Translations under genes and position numbers: made by a program
Part shown: positions 8,626 to 19,900 of the stretch, piece by piece
Position numbering within the stretch: the stretch's first letter is position 1
Layout: every line of letters starts with the position of its first letter
DNA from: Flavobacterium phragmitis
GTDB lineage: Bacteria > Bacteroidota > Bacteroidia > Flavobacteriales > Flavobacteriaceae
Assembly (NCBI RefSeq): GCF_900112575.1
Contig: NZ_FOMH01000016.1
Location: forward strand, 1-64,000
Length of the DNA stretch: 64,000 bases
Direction of reading: 5' to 3'
The notes under the pieces: generated by a model
Database searches by the model: none
What the model saw: only the letters and a program-made list of their open reading frames with translations
What the model was told of the DNA's origin: nothing

Positions 8626-11424
8626 TTATTTAATAGTTAGTTTAGATGTTAAAGGCGTAATGGTCACAGGGCCTAATAATCCAGAAGGCATCGGGCTCCA
8701 TTTTGTAGCGTCGAATTTTTTATAATCCTTATCGACCATATTTATTTCATAAAAAATCTTCCATTCTTCTCCTTTTAATTCTTTGTCGCGAATTCTGTTG
8801 GCAGAAAGATTCGTTACCTGAATCTTCAAAATGTTTTTGCTCGATTTTAATTTCCCAATATTCAGTTCATACGGAACAGACCATGCTGTGCCAACATATT
8901 GATCATTAAGCCATACTTTTGCGCTTTCGCGGACATCTCCCAAATTTAGATTCCAAGATTCTGTTTTCGTATTCGGATTATCAAATTCCAAAGTATAGGT
9001 TGCAGAACCTGAAAAAGCTTCGGCTTTAGGACTTAAGTTTGTCCATGATTCCAAATTTGAAATTGCAACTGGACTTGGCAGTTTAGGGCCTCCTTTGTCA
9101 AAAGTAATTTTCCATTTTCCATTTAGAGGAACAGCTTCGGCAGTTGGTTCAAAATAAGTCCATTTTTTTTGTGAAACCATATTTTCTGTTTTTAGAAAAT
9201 AAGACTTACCCGGTTCTATTCTGATTTTGACGAATGTTTTATCAGCTGTTTTTTTGACAATGGCATTGCCAAATTCCCTGTTTAAAGGGTCAAGAATAAT
9301 GACCTCTTTGTTGCCGATTTGCAACGGAATAAAATCATCAATTGTTTTGGTGGTGTGATTGACCAAATAATATATTTTTTCTCCGTCTATTGTTCTTCTA
9401 ATATATTTTAAACCTGTATTTACAAGTGTTTCTGGGTAAATCTGTACATTTTCTAATGCAGTAAAGATGTCAGAGACTGGTTTTACCTCTTTGTTTTCAG
9501 CTAAAAGTGACTGCAGTTTTTCTTCCTGCTTTTTATAATCATTAAAACCGGGAACAGATTCTGGCAGATTTTCAAAAATAATTGAGGCTCCAGCCTTTTT
9601 CAATTCAATTAATTTTTGAAGCGTTGCCAAAGGCATTTTTTTACAGGAAGGAATAATTAAAGATTTAAAAGTTCCTCCCGGAAGCACTATTTTTCCGTCA
9701 ACAACTTTAGCTTCAGCTATGAAATTATCTGAAATGAAATCAACGCCGTACCCTTTTTTCATCAGCTTGTTGGTCATATCATAAAATGAGGTTCCGTGCA
9801 GCCATTCGGAAAGAGAATGTATTTTGAATTCAAAAAATAAAGTACCTTTTTTGTATTCGTTCCAAGTATCAAAAATGGGAAAATACAATAGGATTTCATT
9901 ATCTGATTTTCCTTGCTGTAGTAATGACTGACAGTTGGCGATATAAGAAAATAGGGCAGGAGCGTCTTCCCAAATGCTGTTATTGGCATTGAAGTTTACA
10001 GAAGCATAAAACTGCCATCCCGGCCAAGCAGCTCTTTCTGGCGAATAAGTAGAACCATGCAGAAAAATATGATTAATTCCGTTTAGCATTAAATCTTCTG
10101 CTTCTGGTTTGCATTGTGACAATGCCGCTTTAAAATGTTCGCGAAGCCAAGTAAAGGTCTCAGAAGAAACAAGGTTTTTACCTGAAATATGCCCAGCCGA
10201 TGAAGAAAATTTCAACATTACAGGATCGGCATCTCCGGGACGAATATCTTCTTTTTCACGTCTAAAACCCGGAATATCAAAAGGCATGGAACCAAAAGTT
10301 TCGCATTCTGGAATATCAGCGGAAGCGTACAAGTCGATTAGATTTCCAGGAGAACCATGTGCCTGCAGTTTGGTTTTAAAGTTTTTAGAATTGGCCCATT
10401 TCGTCCAAGGTTTGTCAAATTTATTCAGTAATAAATCACCAATAGTCTGGCGGTAATCGCTTCGAATTCTGTTGCTTATTTCATTGTCAGTTTCATTGAG
10501 CAATAAAGGCAGTTGTTTTTTAAGATCGTAACCTCTAAGTTTTAAGAATTCATCAAAAAATGCAGGAGTAAAATCCGTCCCATAAACTTCATAACTGTCG
10601 TTAAATATAGCTCTAATTTTTCCTTCACGTCCGTTGAAAGCATTGTTAAACGGAACTGTATAAGCGTTTAATGCTTCTTCAGAATAATGGTCTAATGTAA
10701 AACCAGCTCCGCCCGGAGCTGCTCTTTTTACCTGCTGACCAGTTTTTCCCGTAAAAACCGCATATAACGTATAATCTGTTTTTTTTGCAGTCCATTTTAG
10801 CTTATTAGGTTCAGGATTTGGTAATGAAACTGAACTTCCGTCAAAACCTTTGTCTTTTGATTTTGATTTACTTCCAGTAAGCTGATCTGTTAGATTAATA
10901 TAAGAACCATCACTTCCATAAGCTACAGCATACAAAAGCGAAGCAGGATTTTTTTCTTTGCTGTTTTCCAGTTTAATAATCCTGTCAATTGTCTCATTTT
11001 TTTTAAGAGGATATTTTTCGACTATAAGTTTGGTAGCGGCATATTCAGGTGTAACATGAGAGCCACCATATGGCCATCCTGTACCCAATACCATATCGAC
11101 CTGCATATGAAGACTATCTGCTACTTGAATGGTATAATCGAGCATTTCCAACCATTTTGGAGAAAGGTAGTCGATGAAGTTTTTTTCTTCACCTTTAACC
11201 CCATAAATCGGAGTAATTTCAACGCCTCCAATTCCTGCCTTATGAAAATCGATTAAGCTTCTCTTTAAATCAGGTTTGTCCACTGCGCTTCCCATCCACC
11301 ACCATCTGGTCCACGGTTGGTTTATGTTGGAAGATACGGGCCAAGGAGATTTTTCATTTTTCTGACTAAATGAAATTATAGTTATAAAGAGGAAAAATAG
11401 GATATATGATTTTTGTATTCTCAT
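8626..11424 (-). CDS. GH106 alpha-L-rhamnosidase
   Basis: This 932-aa secreted enzyme (signal peptide about 1-20) has the GH106 opening NQPWTRWWWMGSAVDKPDL followed by GIGGVEITPIYGVKG and MVLGTGWPYGG. The C-terminus has a jelly-roll sugar-binding module (LGDVRESAKVWLNDQYVGTAW, about 850-870). Characterised GH106 enzymes are alpha-L-rhamnosidases active on RG-I or RG-II fragments. Here it would remove non-reducing-end rhamnose after GH105 has taken off the unsaturated uronate. It is the first gene of the left-going operon, and its promoter carries one copy of the tandem operator (11543-11562). Confidence 0.93.
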   Translation of the reverse strand: MRIQKSYILFFLFITIISFSQKNEKSPWPVSSNINQPWTRWWWMGSAVDKPDLKRSLIDFHKAGIGGVEITPIYGVKGEEKNFIDYLSPKWLEMLDYTIQVADSLHMQVDMVLGTGWPYGGSHVTPEYAATKLIVEKYPLKKNETIDRIIKLENSKEKNPASLLYAVAYGSDGSYINLTDQLTGSKSKSKDKGFDGSSVSLPNPEPNKLKWTAKKTDYTLYAVFTGKTGQQVKRAAPGGAGFTLDHYSEEALNAYTVPFNNAFNGREGKIRAIFNDSYEVYGTDFTPAFFDEFLKLRGYDLKKQLPLLLNETDNEISNRIRSDYRQTIGDLLLNKFDKPWTKWANSKNFKTKLQAHGSPGNLIDLYASADIPECETFGSMPFDIPGFRREKEDIRPGDADPVMLKFSSSAGHISGKNLVSSETFTWLREHFKAALSQCKPEAEDLMLNGINHIFLHGSTYSPERAAWPGWQFYASVNFNANNSIWEDAPALFSYIANCQSLLQQGKSDNEILLYFPIFDTWNEYKKGTLFFEFKIHSLSEWLHGTSFYDMTNKLMKKGYGVDFISDNFIAEAKVVDGKIVLPGGTFKSLIIPSCKKMPLATLQKLIELKKAGASIIFENLPESVPGFNDYKKQEEKLQSLLAENKEVKPVSDIFTALENVQIYPETLVNTGLKYIRRTIDGEKIYYLVNHTTKTIDDFIPLQIGNKEVIILDPLNREFGNAIVKKTADKTFVKIRIEPGKSYFLKTENMVSQKKWTYFEPTAEAVPLNGKWKITFDKGGPKLPSPVAISNLESWTNLSPKAEAFSGSATYTLEFDNPNTKTESWNLNLGDVRESAKVWLNDQYVGTAWSVPYELNIGKLKSSKNILKIQVTNLSANRIRDKELKGEEWKIFYEINMVDKDYKKFDATKWSPMPSGLLGPVTITPLTSKLTIK

Positions 11425-11517
11425 TTTTTAAGTGGTTGGTCAGTTATAGTTGGTAAGGTATTTATATTTAGTTGTTTAAAGAATTTCTTTCTGTCTTAAC
11501 TAGATATAATTATAAAG

Positions 11518-11562
11518 TAAAAATATTTTTTGTGAGTCAGAATGCTATCCTGTAGCGTCCTG
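11518..11562 (-). promoter_or_regulatory. Operator and -7 box for the GH106 operon
   Basis: On the minus strand, 11562-11543 reads CAGGACGCTACAGGATAGCA, two AGGATAC-like heptamers 10 bp apart. Exactly 19 nt later comes TATTTTTA (11525-11518), a near match to the -7 consensus TAnnTTTG. The transcript would start about 80 nt upstream of the GH106 ATG. The rest of the 460-bp divergent region (11425-11884) is AT-rich and holds only this and the facing promoter. Confidence 0.7.
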
Positions 11563-11800
11563 TTTTTTGTGAATTTAATAAATGTATTATTTACAATTAT
11601 TAATGTTTGTTTTTGAATAATATTCTTTTTTTGAAGTGTTAAATAAGTAATATTTTATTTTTTTTGAAAATAAATTTTGAATGTGAAAATTTGGGTTTTA
11701 GAAATATTCGTCTACTTGGAAATCAGTAAGTTGGCACTATTTATCTTGTTAAAAAAAGTAAAATAAAAATGTGCTAAAAATATAATATATTGATTTCTAA

Positions 11801-11845
11801 CAGGATACTACAGGATACCACGGAGATTGCTTCTAGATACATTTG
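11801..11845 (+). promoter_or_regulatory. Operator and -7 box for the first SusC
   Basis: CAGGATACTACAGGATACCA (11801-11820) holds two perfect AGGATAC heptamers 10 bp apart. After 19 nt comes TACATTTG (11838-11845), a perfect -7 box. The second heptamer occupies the -33 region, as expected for an activator-dependent promoter. The start codon is 39 bp further on. Confidence 0.8.
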
Positions 11846-11884
11846 GATTACTAGCTAACTATTAATTAACCAAATTAAACCTCT

Positions 11885-14800
11885 ATGAAAAACAATCTTA
11901 ATCTCTTACTGATTATGATCTTATTTATGCTTGCCTACTCATCTGGCTATGCACAAGAAAAAACGGTGACAGGAACCGTTACAGATCCAGCTAAATTATC
12001 AATACCAGGTGTTAATGTAATTGTAAAAGGGACCAGCAGGTCGACCAGTACAGATTTAGACGGAAAATATTCTATTTCGGCCACATCTGGAGAAACATTG
12101 GTCTTTTCGTTTGTGGGATTTGTTAAACAAGAACTAAAAATTGGGGCCGCCACGAGTTATAATGTCTCGCTTGATGCCGAAAGCGCGAACTTAAATGAAG
12201 TGGTAGTAATTGGTTACGGGACTCAAAAGAAGAAACTAACCTCTGGAGCAATTTCAGGAATTAAAACAGAAACTTTTACAGAACGTCCAATCTCACGAAT
12301 TGATCAAGGATTAATTGGTCAGGTAGCTGGGGTTCGTGTAAAACAGACTACAGGTCTCCCAGGACAACCTTTTAGTATAGAAATCAGAGGAGCTGGTTCT
12401 ATTACAGCAGGAAACGAACCTTTGTATGTTATTGATGGATTCCCAATTTACACCGAGGGATCAAACAGCAATGGAGGTTTTTCTAACGGAAGTCCGCTTG
12501 ACAACATGAATCCAAATGATGTAGCTTCGATTGAAGTTTTAAAAGATGCTTCTGCAGCAGCAATTTATGGCTCTAGAGCATCAAATGGAGTGGTGATCAT
12601 TACCACGAAGAAAGGTAAAAGAGGAAAACCAAAATTTACTTTCAACACATACGGAGGAGTTAATAAAGAAGCTAATAGAGTGGATATGCTCTCTGCAGAA
12701 GGATGGATTAAACGTGCAAAAACGATGATCGATTCGCAATGGGTTGGTTCAGGAATTGCAGGGGCATCTGCAAGTCAGACTACAGCAGAAAGAATAGCGG
12801 CTTACAATGCGGTAAACCCTTCGACTCCGCTTACAACATCCAATTCAAGATATTTTACATATTTGTATGATGATAGATGGGATATGCCAGGACATCCAGG
12901 ATTGGATTATATTGACTGGCAGGATAAAGTTTTTCGCACGGGAGAATTCAGTAATTATCAATTAACGGCTTCTGGAGCTACAGATGCTGTAAATTATTAT
13001 GTGTCTGCTAATTATCAAAAAAATACTGGATACATCATCGGAACAGATTACTCTCTTTTTTCTGCAAGAGCAAATGTAGATGTTAAATTGTCTGAAAATT
13101 TTAAAATGGGAATCAATTTGGCGCCTTCATATTCCATTAAAAATGATCCTGGAGTTGAAGGAAAAGATAATACTTTGTTTAAAGCTCTTACTGCAACTCC
13201 AGTTTTTGAAAGTGCCTCAAACGCTGCAGGAGAAAAATATACAACTCGTTATGCATGGGGGTCTAGTACAACAAATATGCTGAACGCTTTAGCGAGAAAA
13301 GGAAGAAATTCCATGTACAGAAATCTAATTTCAGGATATGCTAGTTATCAGTTTGCAAAAAGTTTTACTTTAAAGAGTACTATTAATTTTGATAACTCAG
13401 ATAATGTAAATGAAAGTTACACGCCAAATGATGTCATTGCAAGTATCAGAGGAGCATATAATACCTATAGAAGGCAAAATATTGTAAATGAAAATACGCT
13501 TACCTATGATAGAACTTTTGGAAAACACAGTTTTAATGTGCTTTTAGGAGAGTCTTTCAATTCATATCAAATCACAAAATCTACCATGTCATCGGGAGCG
13601 CTTTATAACAGTTCAAGTATAGAAACGCTTCCTGCAGGATCTATTGGTTCTACTAGTGCAGAGAAAAATACATTACTGTCTTATTTTTCACGTCTTCAGT
13701 ATAATTTTAAAGAAAAATACATTTTTGCAGCAAGTATCAGACGTGATGGATCTTCAAAATTTGGAACCGATAGGAGATGGGGAACTTTTTCTTCTCTTTC
13801 ATTAGGATGGAGAGTTAAACAAGAAGCTTTTCTTGAGAATGTTGATTGGTTGACCGAATTAAAACTAAGAGCAAGTACTGGTATAAATGGAAGCAACAAT
13901 ATTGGAAGTTATGCGCAGTATGCAACTCTGGGGACTTACAATTATACTATTGGGGGCACAGTTGCAATTGGTCAAGGAGCAGCTTCTATACCAAACCCTT
14001 CATTGCATTGGGAAGAATCAAAAAGTATTGATTTTGGTTTGGATTTCGGATTTATTAAAAACAGGTTTACTGGAACATTTGAATTATACAGAAAAAACAA
14101 TAGCGAATTGCTTTTAAGAGTTCCCGTGCCAGGAGATTCTGGTTTTCAAACGTATTTAAATAACATTGGAGAGGTTCAGAATCAGGGATGGGAATTTGAG
14201 TTGAACTCTTTAAATGTTAAGACACCAAGTTTTGAATGGAGAACTTCTGCCAATATAAGTCATAATGAAAACAAAGTTTTGGCATTAGGTACTGGTCAGT
14301 CTAAGATTGAAATCAGCAATGCATATGACGGAGGTGTTCCATTTATAAAATTAGAAGTTGGAAAACCAATGTATACAATCTTTGGATTGAAGCAGAATGG
14401 AGTAGTGACTCAGGCGGATATTGATGCAGGCGGAACTACAATTGGAGGAAATAAATTAGTACTGGGAGATCCGAGATATGTGGATCAAAACGGAGATAAA
14501 AAAATCAATTCAGAAGATCGTGTTGATTTAGGAAACCCAACTCCAAAATATACGTGGGGAATTACCAATACTTTTAAATATAAAGATCTTGATTTAAACG
14601 TTTTGGTTCAAGGACAAAATGGGGGAACGGTTTACGGGTTAACAGGACGCGCTATTGACCGTACCGGAATGGGATCTGTAGAAAATTCATTAAACGTTGA
14701 TCCAGCTGTTAGAGGAAACTGGAGAACATCTTTTGGTTATCAGGCCAATTCAGACTGGTTGTATAAATCAGATTATATAAGTGTTAGGAGTATTTCAATT

Positions 14801-15028
14801 GGTTATAATTTAAGACAAGCGCTTAAAGGGATTTCAAGAATCGATAACGCTAGATTATATGTAACAGGAGAAAACTGGTTTTACTGGAATAAATACAAAG
14901 TAGGCTTTAATCCAGAAGCAGTAAATACTTCAGCAAGTTCAAATAGTGATTTCTCTGTTCCTGTTGATTATGGTGGAGCGCCTTTGGCAAAATCTTTAGT
15001 AATTGGGCTTAATATTAATTTTAATTAA
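11885..15028 (+). CDS. SusC-family TonB-dependent glycan transporter (pair 1)
   Basis: This 1047-aa outer-membrane transporter has a signal peptide about 1-23 (SGYAQ). A carboxypeptidase-D-like domain (about 26-105, GTVTDPAKLSIPGVNVIVKG) is followed by the SusC signature LNEVVVIGYGTQKKKL (about 104-119), a plug (about 120-240: PLYVIDGFPI, NPNDVASIEVLKDASAAAIY, GSRASNGVVIITTKKGK) and a long barrel. Pairs of this type import oligosaccharides with their SusD lid using TonB energy. The partner SusD starts 6 bp downstream. In this setting the cargo is inferred to be RG-I oligosaccharides. The leader and start region closely resemble those of the second SusC at 16998, pointing to an ancestral duplication. 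Confidence 0.97.
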   Translation: MKNNLNLLLIMILFMLAYSSGYAQEKTVTGTVTDPAKLSIPGVNVIVKGTSRSTSTDLDGKYSISATSGETLVFSFVGFVKQELKIGAATSYNVSLDAESANLNEVVVIGYGTQKKKLTSGAISGIKTETFTERPISRIDQGLIGQVAGVRVKQTTGLPGQPFSIEIRGAGSITAGNEPLYVIDGFPIYTEGSNSNGGFSNGSPLDNMNPNDVASIEVLKDASAAAIYGSRASNGVVIITTKKGKRGKPKFTFNTYGGVNKEANRVDMLSAEGWIKRAKTMIDSQWVGSGIAGASASQTTAERIAAYNAVNPSTPLTTSNSRYFTYLYDDRWDMPGHPGLDYIDWQDKVFRTGEFSNYQLTASGATDAVNYYVSANYQKNTGYIIGTDYSLFSARANVDVKLSENFKMGINLAPSYSIKNDPGVEGKDNTLFKALTATPVFESASNAAGEKYTTRYAWGSSTTNMLNALARKGRNSMYRNLISGYASYQFAKSFTLKSTINFDNSDNVNESYTPNDVIASIRGAYNTYRRQNIVNENTLTYDRTFGKHSFNVLLGESFNSYQITKSTMSSGALYNSSSIETLPAGSIGSTSAEKNTLLSYFSRLQYNFKEKYIFAASIRRDGSSKFGTDRRWGTFSSLSLGWRVKQEAFLENVDWLTELKLRASTGINGSNNIGSYAQYATLGTYNYTIGGTVAIGQGAASIPNPSLHWEESKSIDFGLDFGFIKNRFTGTFELYRKNNSELLLRVPVPGDSGFQTYLNNIGEVQNQGWEFELNSLNVKTPSFEWRTSANISHNENKVLALGTGQSKIEISNAYDGGVPFIKLEVGKPMYTIFGLKQNGVVTQADIDAGGTTIGGNKLVLGDPRYVDQNGDKKINSEDRVDLGNPTPKYTWGITNTFKYKDLDLNVLVQGQNGGTVYGLTGRAIDRTGMGSVENSLNVDPAVRGNWRTSFGYQANSDWLYKSDYISVRSISIGYNLRQALKGISRIDNARLYVTGENWFYWNKYKVGFNPEAVNTSASSNSDFSVPVDYGGAPLAKSLVIGLNINFN

Positions 15029-15034
15029 AAGAAA

Positions 15035-16567
15035 ATGAAAAAATATATCATCATAGCAGCAGGTGTTTTATTATTTGCGCAGTCATCTTGTACAGATGAA
15101 TTGACACAGTTGCCTTTGTCACAGGGAACAATCGAAAATTTTTATAAAACTCTAGGTGATTTTGTACAAGCTAGAAATGCAACGTATTCGATAGCTTTTC
15201 ATGGAACATCTGTTTATGGTTACGCAAACCGATTAATGAATTTGAGTGAAACCAGATCGGATAATTTGATGGCTACAACACAGGCATCAAGAGATTGGGA
15301 AGGAATCAATAGTTTTTATACATCTATTAGTTCTAATACTTATGTGAAGGAAGCTTATTTGACTAATTACAATGCGATTTATAAAGCCAATCAGTTATTA
15401 GAGAAAATAGCAGAAAAAGGAGATGCGATTTTTACCAATCCTACTGATAAAACTTCAATGGCTGCAGAAGCTCGTTTTTTGAGAGCATTTTGTTATTTTG
15501 ATTTAGTAAGATGGTTTGGTCGCGTACCGTTAATAGACAAAACAATAACAGCACAGGAAGCGGCAAAAATACCAAGAACAGCTGTTGTAGATGTTTATAA
15601 ATTAATTATTTCCGATTTAGAAATGGCTATTGCTGATCTTCCTCCATCCTATGATACTGCGAATTTTGGTCGTGTTACTAAATATGGCGCAAAGGCATTA
15701 TTAGGGCTAGTTTACATGACACGTTCAAGTCCTACTTACGGAATTGATGGCGCAACATTAGGTCTAAATGAATGGGACAAGGCGTACAAAGAATTAAATG
15801 ATATTAAGTTAAGTGGTTTGTATGCTTTTGGTGCAGATTACGATCCGATTTTTAAAACTGAAGGAAATGCTAACAAAGAAAATGTACTTGTAATTCCGTA
15901 TACACAAAATATTTCAACACCAGTAGGAGGTAATTTTATGGTAGAATTAGGTTATGAACCTTATTTTGCTTCTTTAAACTTGTCAGCACAAGGAGCTTTA
16001 GAATCCAGACCTATTTCAAACGGTTTTATGAACCTGTTTGCTGCAACGGATAAAAGAAAAATCTTTGGAATTGCAACAAGTTATACCGTGGCTTCTGGAA
16101 CATATAAAGGCAGTTATACACTTCCGGTTTTTAAAAAATATATTGATGCGACAAGATACGGAAATGGTCGTGAGGATTGGGGAGTCGATTTTATGATTAC
16201 ACGTTATACAGATGTATTAATGTTAATGGCCGAATGTACGCTTCATGGCGGCGGAGGTTCGCAGGCAGAAGTTGATGATATAGTAAATAAAGTAAGAACC
16301 AGAGCAGGAGTTGCTGCAAATGCTTCTAATATTACTTTAGATGAATTGTTCGTAGAAAGAAGAAAAGAGTTTTTTGCAGAGGGAACTAGATGGTTTGACT
16401 TGATAAGATCAGGCAAAGCTGTAACAATTATGAACGCTTGGAAAGCTGCGGAAGATACTGAGAATAAAATCAGGACTATTGATAATAATTCATTGTTATA
16501 TCCAATTCCGTTATCAGAAATGCTGGCAGTTCCTGGATTGTATGATCAGAATCTTGGTTACGATTAA
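15035..16567 (+). CDS. SusD-family surface lipoprotein (pair 1)
   Basis: This 510-aa RagB/SusD lipoprotein has a signal peptide with lipobox AQSSC (Cys19). The N-terminal TPR-like helical part contains the typical AEARFLRAFCYFDLVRWFGRVPLI (split in two: AEARFLRAFCYF, then DLVRWFGRVPLI). The C-terminal motif is RRKEFFAEGTRWFDLIRSGK, with LYPIPLSEM near the end. SusD proteins cap the SusC barrel and capture glycan at the surface. The gene lies 6 bp after its SusC and ends in a strong terminator at 16610, so the pair is a complete transcript. No SusE/F-like third lipoprotein follows. Confidence 0.96.
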   Translation: MKKYIIIAAGVLLFAQSSCTDELTQLPLSQGTIENFYKTLGDFVQARNATYSIAFHGTSVYGYANRLMNLSETRSDNLMATTQASRDWEGINSFYTSISSNTYVKEAYLTNYNAIYKANQLLEKIAEKGDAIFTNPTDKTSMAAEARFLRAFCYFDLVRWFGRVPLIDKTITAQEAAKIPRTAVVDVYKLIISDLEMAIADLPPSYDTANFGRVTKYGAKALLGLVYMTRSSPTYGIDGATLGLNEWDKAYKELNDIKLSGLYAFGADYDPIFKTEGNANKENVLVIPYTQNISTPVGGNFMVELGYEPYFASLNLSAQGALESRPISNGFMNLFAATDKRKIFGIATSYTVASGTYKGSYTLPVFKKYIDATRYGNGREDWGVDFMITRYTDVLMLMAECTLHGGGGSQAEVDDIVNKVRTRAGVAANASNITLDELFVERRKEFFAEGTRWFDLIRSGKAVTIMNAWKAAEDTENKIRTIDNNSLLYPIPLSEMLAVPGLYDQNLGYD

Positions 16568-16609
16568 TAAATTTTGCCCCAAGCATTATTTTTTTATTTT
16601 TTGAAGAAG

Positions 16610-16639
16610 AAATCGTCTCATTTGAGACGATTTTTTTGT
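16610..16639 (+). terminator. Terminator after SusCD pair 1
   Basis: The 11-bp arms AAATCGTCTCA (16610-16620) and TGAGACGATTT (16623-16633) form a tight hairpin followed by a T-run. It ends the SusCD-1 transcript. The next 280 bp (16640-16918) are AT-rich with no gene or repeat that I can recognise. Confidence 0.88.
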
Positions 16640-16918
16640 TTTGATATGATAAAAACTGGATAGTATCTCTAAAAAAATAATTCTAAATGTTATGTAAAAA
16701 GGTTTTTCAATATTGAAATCGCACTTATTTTGGGTATTATTTTCTTAGTATGTAAAAAAAAATATAAAAATTTACGATAATATTAGTTGTTATATTGGTT
16801 TGTTTTTTCTAAATGATTTTTTGGTCTTTTCCTTTTGAAATCGGGGCTTGCAAAGATTTTATTGGTTAAAAAAAACTTAATAAGTGTATTTTACACACTG
16901 TAAATTAGGAATATAAGT

Positions 16919-16963
16919 CAGGATACAACAGGATACGGTGCAAAATGCTTCTAAATAAATTTG
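16919..16963 (+). promoter_or_regulatory. Operator and -7 box for the second SusC
   Basis: CAGGATACAACAGGATACGG (16919-16938) has two perfect AGGATAC heptamers 10 bp apart, followed after 19 nt by TAAATTTG (16956-16963). The spacing is identical to that at the first SusC. The downstream leader also matches it in TGCTTCTA, ATTTGGA and AACCAAATT blocks. Confidence 0.8.
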
Positions 16964-16997
16964 GAATAACTGATTAACTAACCAAATTTAACTTTTT

Positions 16998-19900
16998 ATG
17001 AAAAACAAATGGAGTCTATTTGCGGTCTTCTGTATGTGTGTATTTATGCATACATTGGGGTACGCACAGAACAAAACGGTCAAAGGTACAATTACCGACG
17101 TATCTGGGCTGCCTATTCCGGGGGCCAACGTTATTATCAAAGGAACAAAGCAGGGAACTAGTACTGACTTCGACGGAAAGTATTCGATAAGTGCTACTGC
17201 TGGACAGGTTTTAGTTTTTTCTTCTACAGGTTCAAAAACAGTTGAAAAGACTGTAGGGACCAATTCAGAAATTAATGTAGTGCTTACGGATGAAATATCG
17301 CAACTTAATGAGATTGTTGTTGTTGGATATGGAACTCAGAAGAAATCTGATGTAACAGGATCTGTTTCCACTATAAATGCGGAACAATTAATGAATCGAC
17401 CTGTTTCAAATGCAACTGAAGCTTTACAGGGTAAAATTGCCGGGGTTGATATCACAACAAATGAGCGTCCAGGTAGTCTTGGTACCGTTCGTATTCGTGG
17501 TACGCGATCTTTAACAGCGAGCAACGATCCATTGTATGTTGTTGATGGTGTGCCATTAATGTCTGCCTCTGCCATTGAAACTTTAAACCCAAGAGATATC
17601 GAATCGATGGATATTCTTAAAGATGCTTCGGCAACTGCTATTTATGGGTCTCGTGGTGCAAATGGTGTTATCATTGTAACTACTAAACAAGGAAAAGCGG
17701 GCAGATTCAGTTTGAATTATGCTGGTACGGTAACCACTTCTGAAATTGTGGATAGGTCGCCATCTATGAGTGCGTCTGACTTTATTACTTTCAGACGTTG
17801 GGCTGCGTACAATCTTGATCCAACTAAATATGCCAATCCAGCAACGCCTACTTATGATAATGATAAACTAATTTTTGATAGTGCATTAGATGGTCAGACG
17901 TCTAGAGATAATGTGTTAAAAGGATGGGCAAGCGGTTCTTGGGATGCTTCTAAAGTAACCAATACAGACTGGACAGATTATGTAACTCAGGGAGGAGTTA
18001 GTACAGAGCATGTTATTAGTGCCAGTGGAGGTTCTGAAAAAGTAAATACATACGGTTCTGTTGGTTATCTAGATAATCAAGGTACTCAAAGAGGACAATG
18101 GTACAAACGTTATACGGCAAAACTGACTTCAAATATTAATCCGGTGGATTGGTTTAAGATGAATGCTTCTTTTAACGTTTCGTGGAGTGAGCAGGATTAT
18201 GGTATGTCTACTTTAAGTGCAAGAAGCGGTACTGCTCCAGATGCTATTTATGGTGCAGCCAAACAAATTTATAATATCGCTGTTCCTTATGATGCAAACG
18301 GTAATTTGATTATTAATCCAGGTGGAGAATCAGGAGTTTATACTGTTATGGATGAGTGGAATAAAAGCACGCAACAATCTCAGACAATGCGTATTTTGGC
18401 TAATTTTTCTGCTAGTTTAGACTTTGGTAAAATGACAAAATCATTGGAAGGACTAACTTATAAGTTAAATTTCGGACCAGATTACCGTCATTGGAGAGAA
18501 GGAGCTTATATTGATGGAACATCATCTTTAAAAGTAAATTCAAATGGTAGTGCTGGTGTCAATTTTGCCCGTCTTCAAAACCGTCGTGATTTATCATGGA
18601 CTGTGGATAATATTATTAATTACGATCGCACATTTGCTGTGAAACATAAAGTGGGACTAACTTTATTACAAACAGCATCATCTTGGAATATTGAAAACTC
18701 TTCAATGAGCGCGAATAATATTCCTAAACCTTCATTTTTATGGAATGCAATGGGATCGGTAGATGCTACAAATGCTGCTAATAATGCTCGTATGAGTTCG
18801 GGGCTTACGGAACGTGCTATTAGTTCTTATATGATTCGTACGAATTATGGTTACGATAATCGCTACCTATTGACAGTTTCAGGACGTTGGGATGGAGTTA
18901 CGCAGTTATCTGAAGGACATAAATGGGACTTTTTCCCTTCAGCGGCATTAGCGTGGCGTATCAACAATGAAAAATTCTTGAAAGATGTGGCATGGGTTGA
19001 TAATTTAAAACTTCGTTTAGGTGTAGGTACTTCTGGGAACTCTTCTGTTGATCCTTACGGAACATTAGGAAATATCAGTCAAATATTTCTTCCCTTTAAC
19101 GGTATGAGCAATGTAATCGGTTTTACTACAAATGAACCATATTATACCTCTACTCAAACGGGAATGCCTAATAAAAACCTAGGTTGGGAAAAAACGACAC
19201 AATACAATCTTGGTCTTGATTTTAGTTTCTTAAAAAACAGAATCAGTGGTACTGTTGATGTTTATAAATCGGATACTAAAGATTTATTATTACAAGTTGA
19301 TATTCCGCCAGTATCTGGTTATCCATACATTGTTTCCAATATTGGTGAGACAAAAAATCGTGGAGTTGAGGTAACGCTTAATCTTATTCCGATACAAACG
19401 GGAAGTGGATTTACTTGGGAAACGAATTTGAATGGAGCGTGGCAGAAAGATCAAATCGTTAGTTTGGCAAATGGCGCACAAGACATGGTAAGTAACTCAT
19501 GGTTCATTGGTCAGTCTATTGCGGTTCGTTACGGATATGATAATCAAGGAATCTGGCAGAATACTCCAGAAGATCTTGCTGAAATGGCGAAATGGAATGC
19601 TAATGGTTACAAATTTACACCAGGAAACGTAAGGCCTAAAGATCAGAATGGTGATTATAAAATGGATGGTACTGACCGTGTAGTTGTAGGAAACAGTAAT
19701 CCTAACTGGACAATGGGATGGAATAACAACTTTACTTATAAAGGATTTGATTTAGGAATAAATCTTTATGGACGTATGGGATATACGGCTTCTTTAGGAG
19801 GTGAAGCTCTAACAGCTCATGCTAATCAACGTGAAACAGATTACTGGACTCCTGATAATCCAAATGCTGAATTCCAAAAACCAATTTTAGGGCAGGCAAC

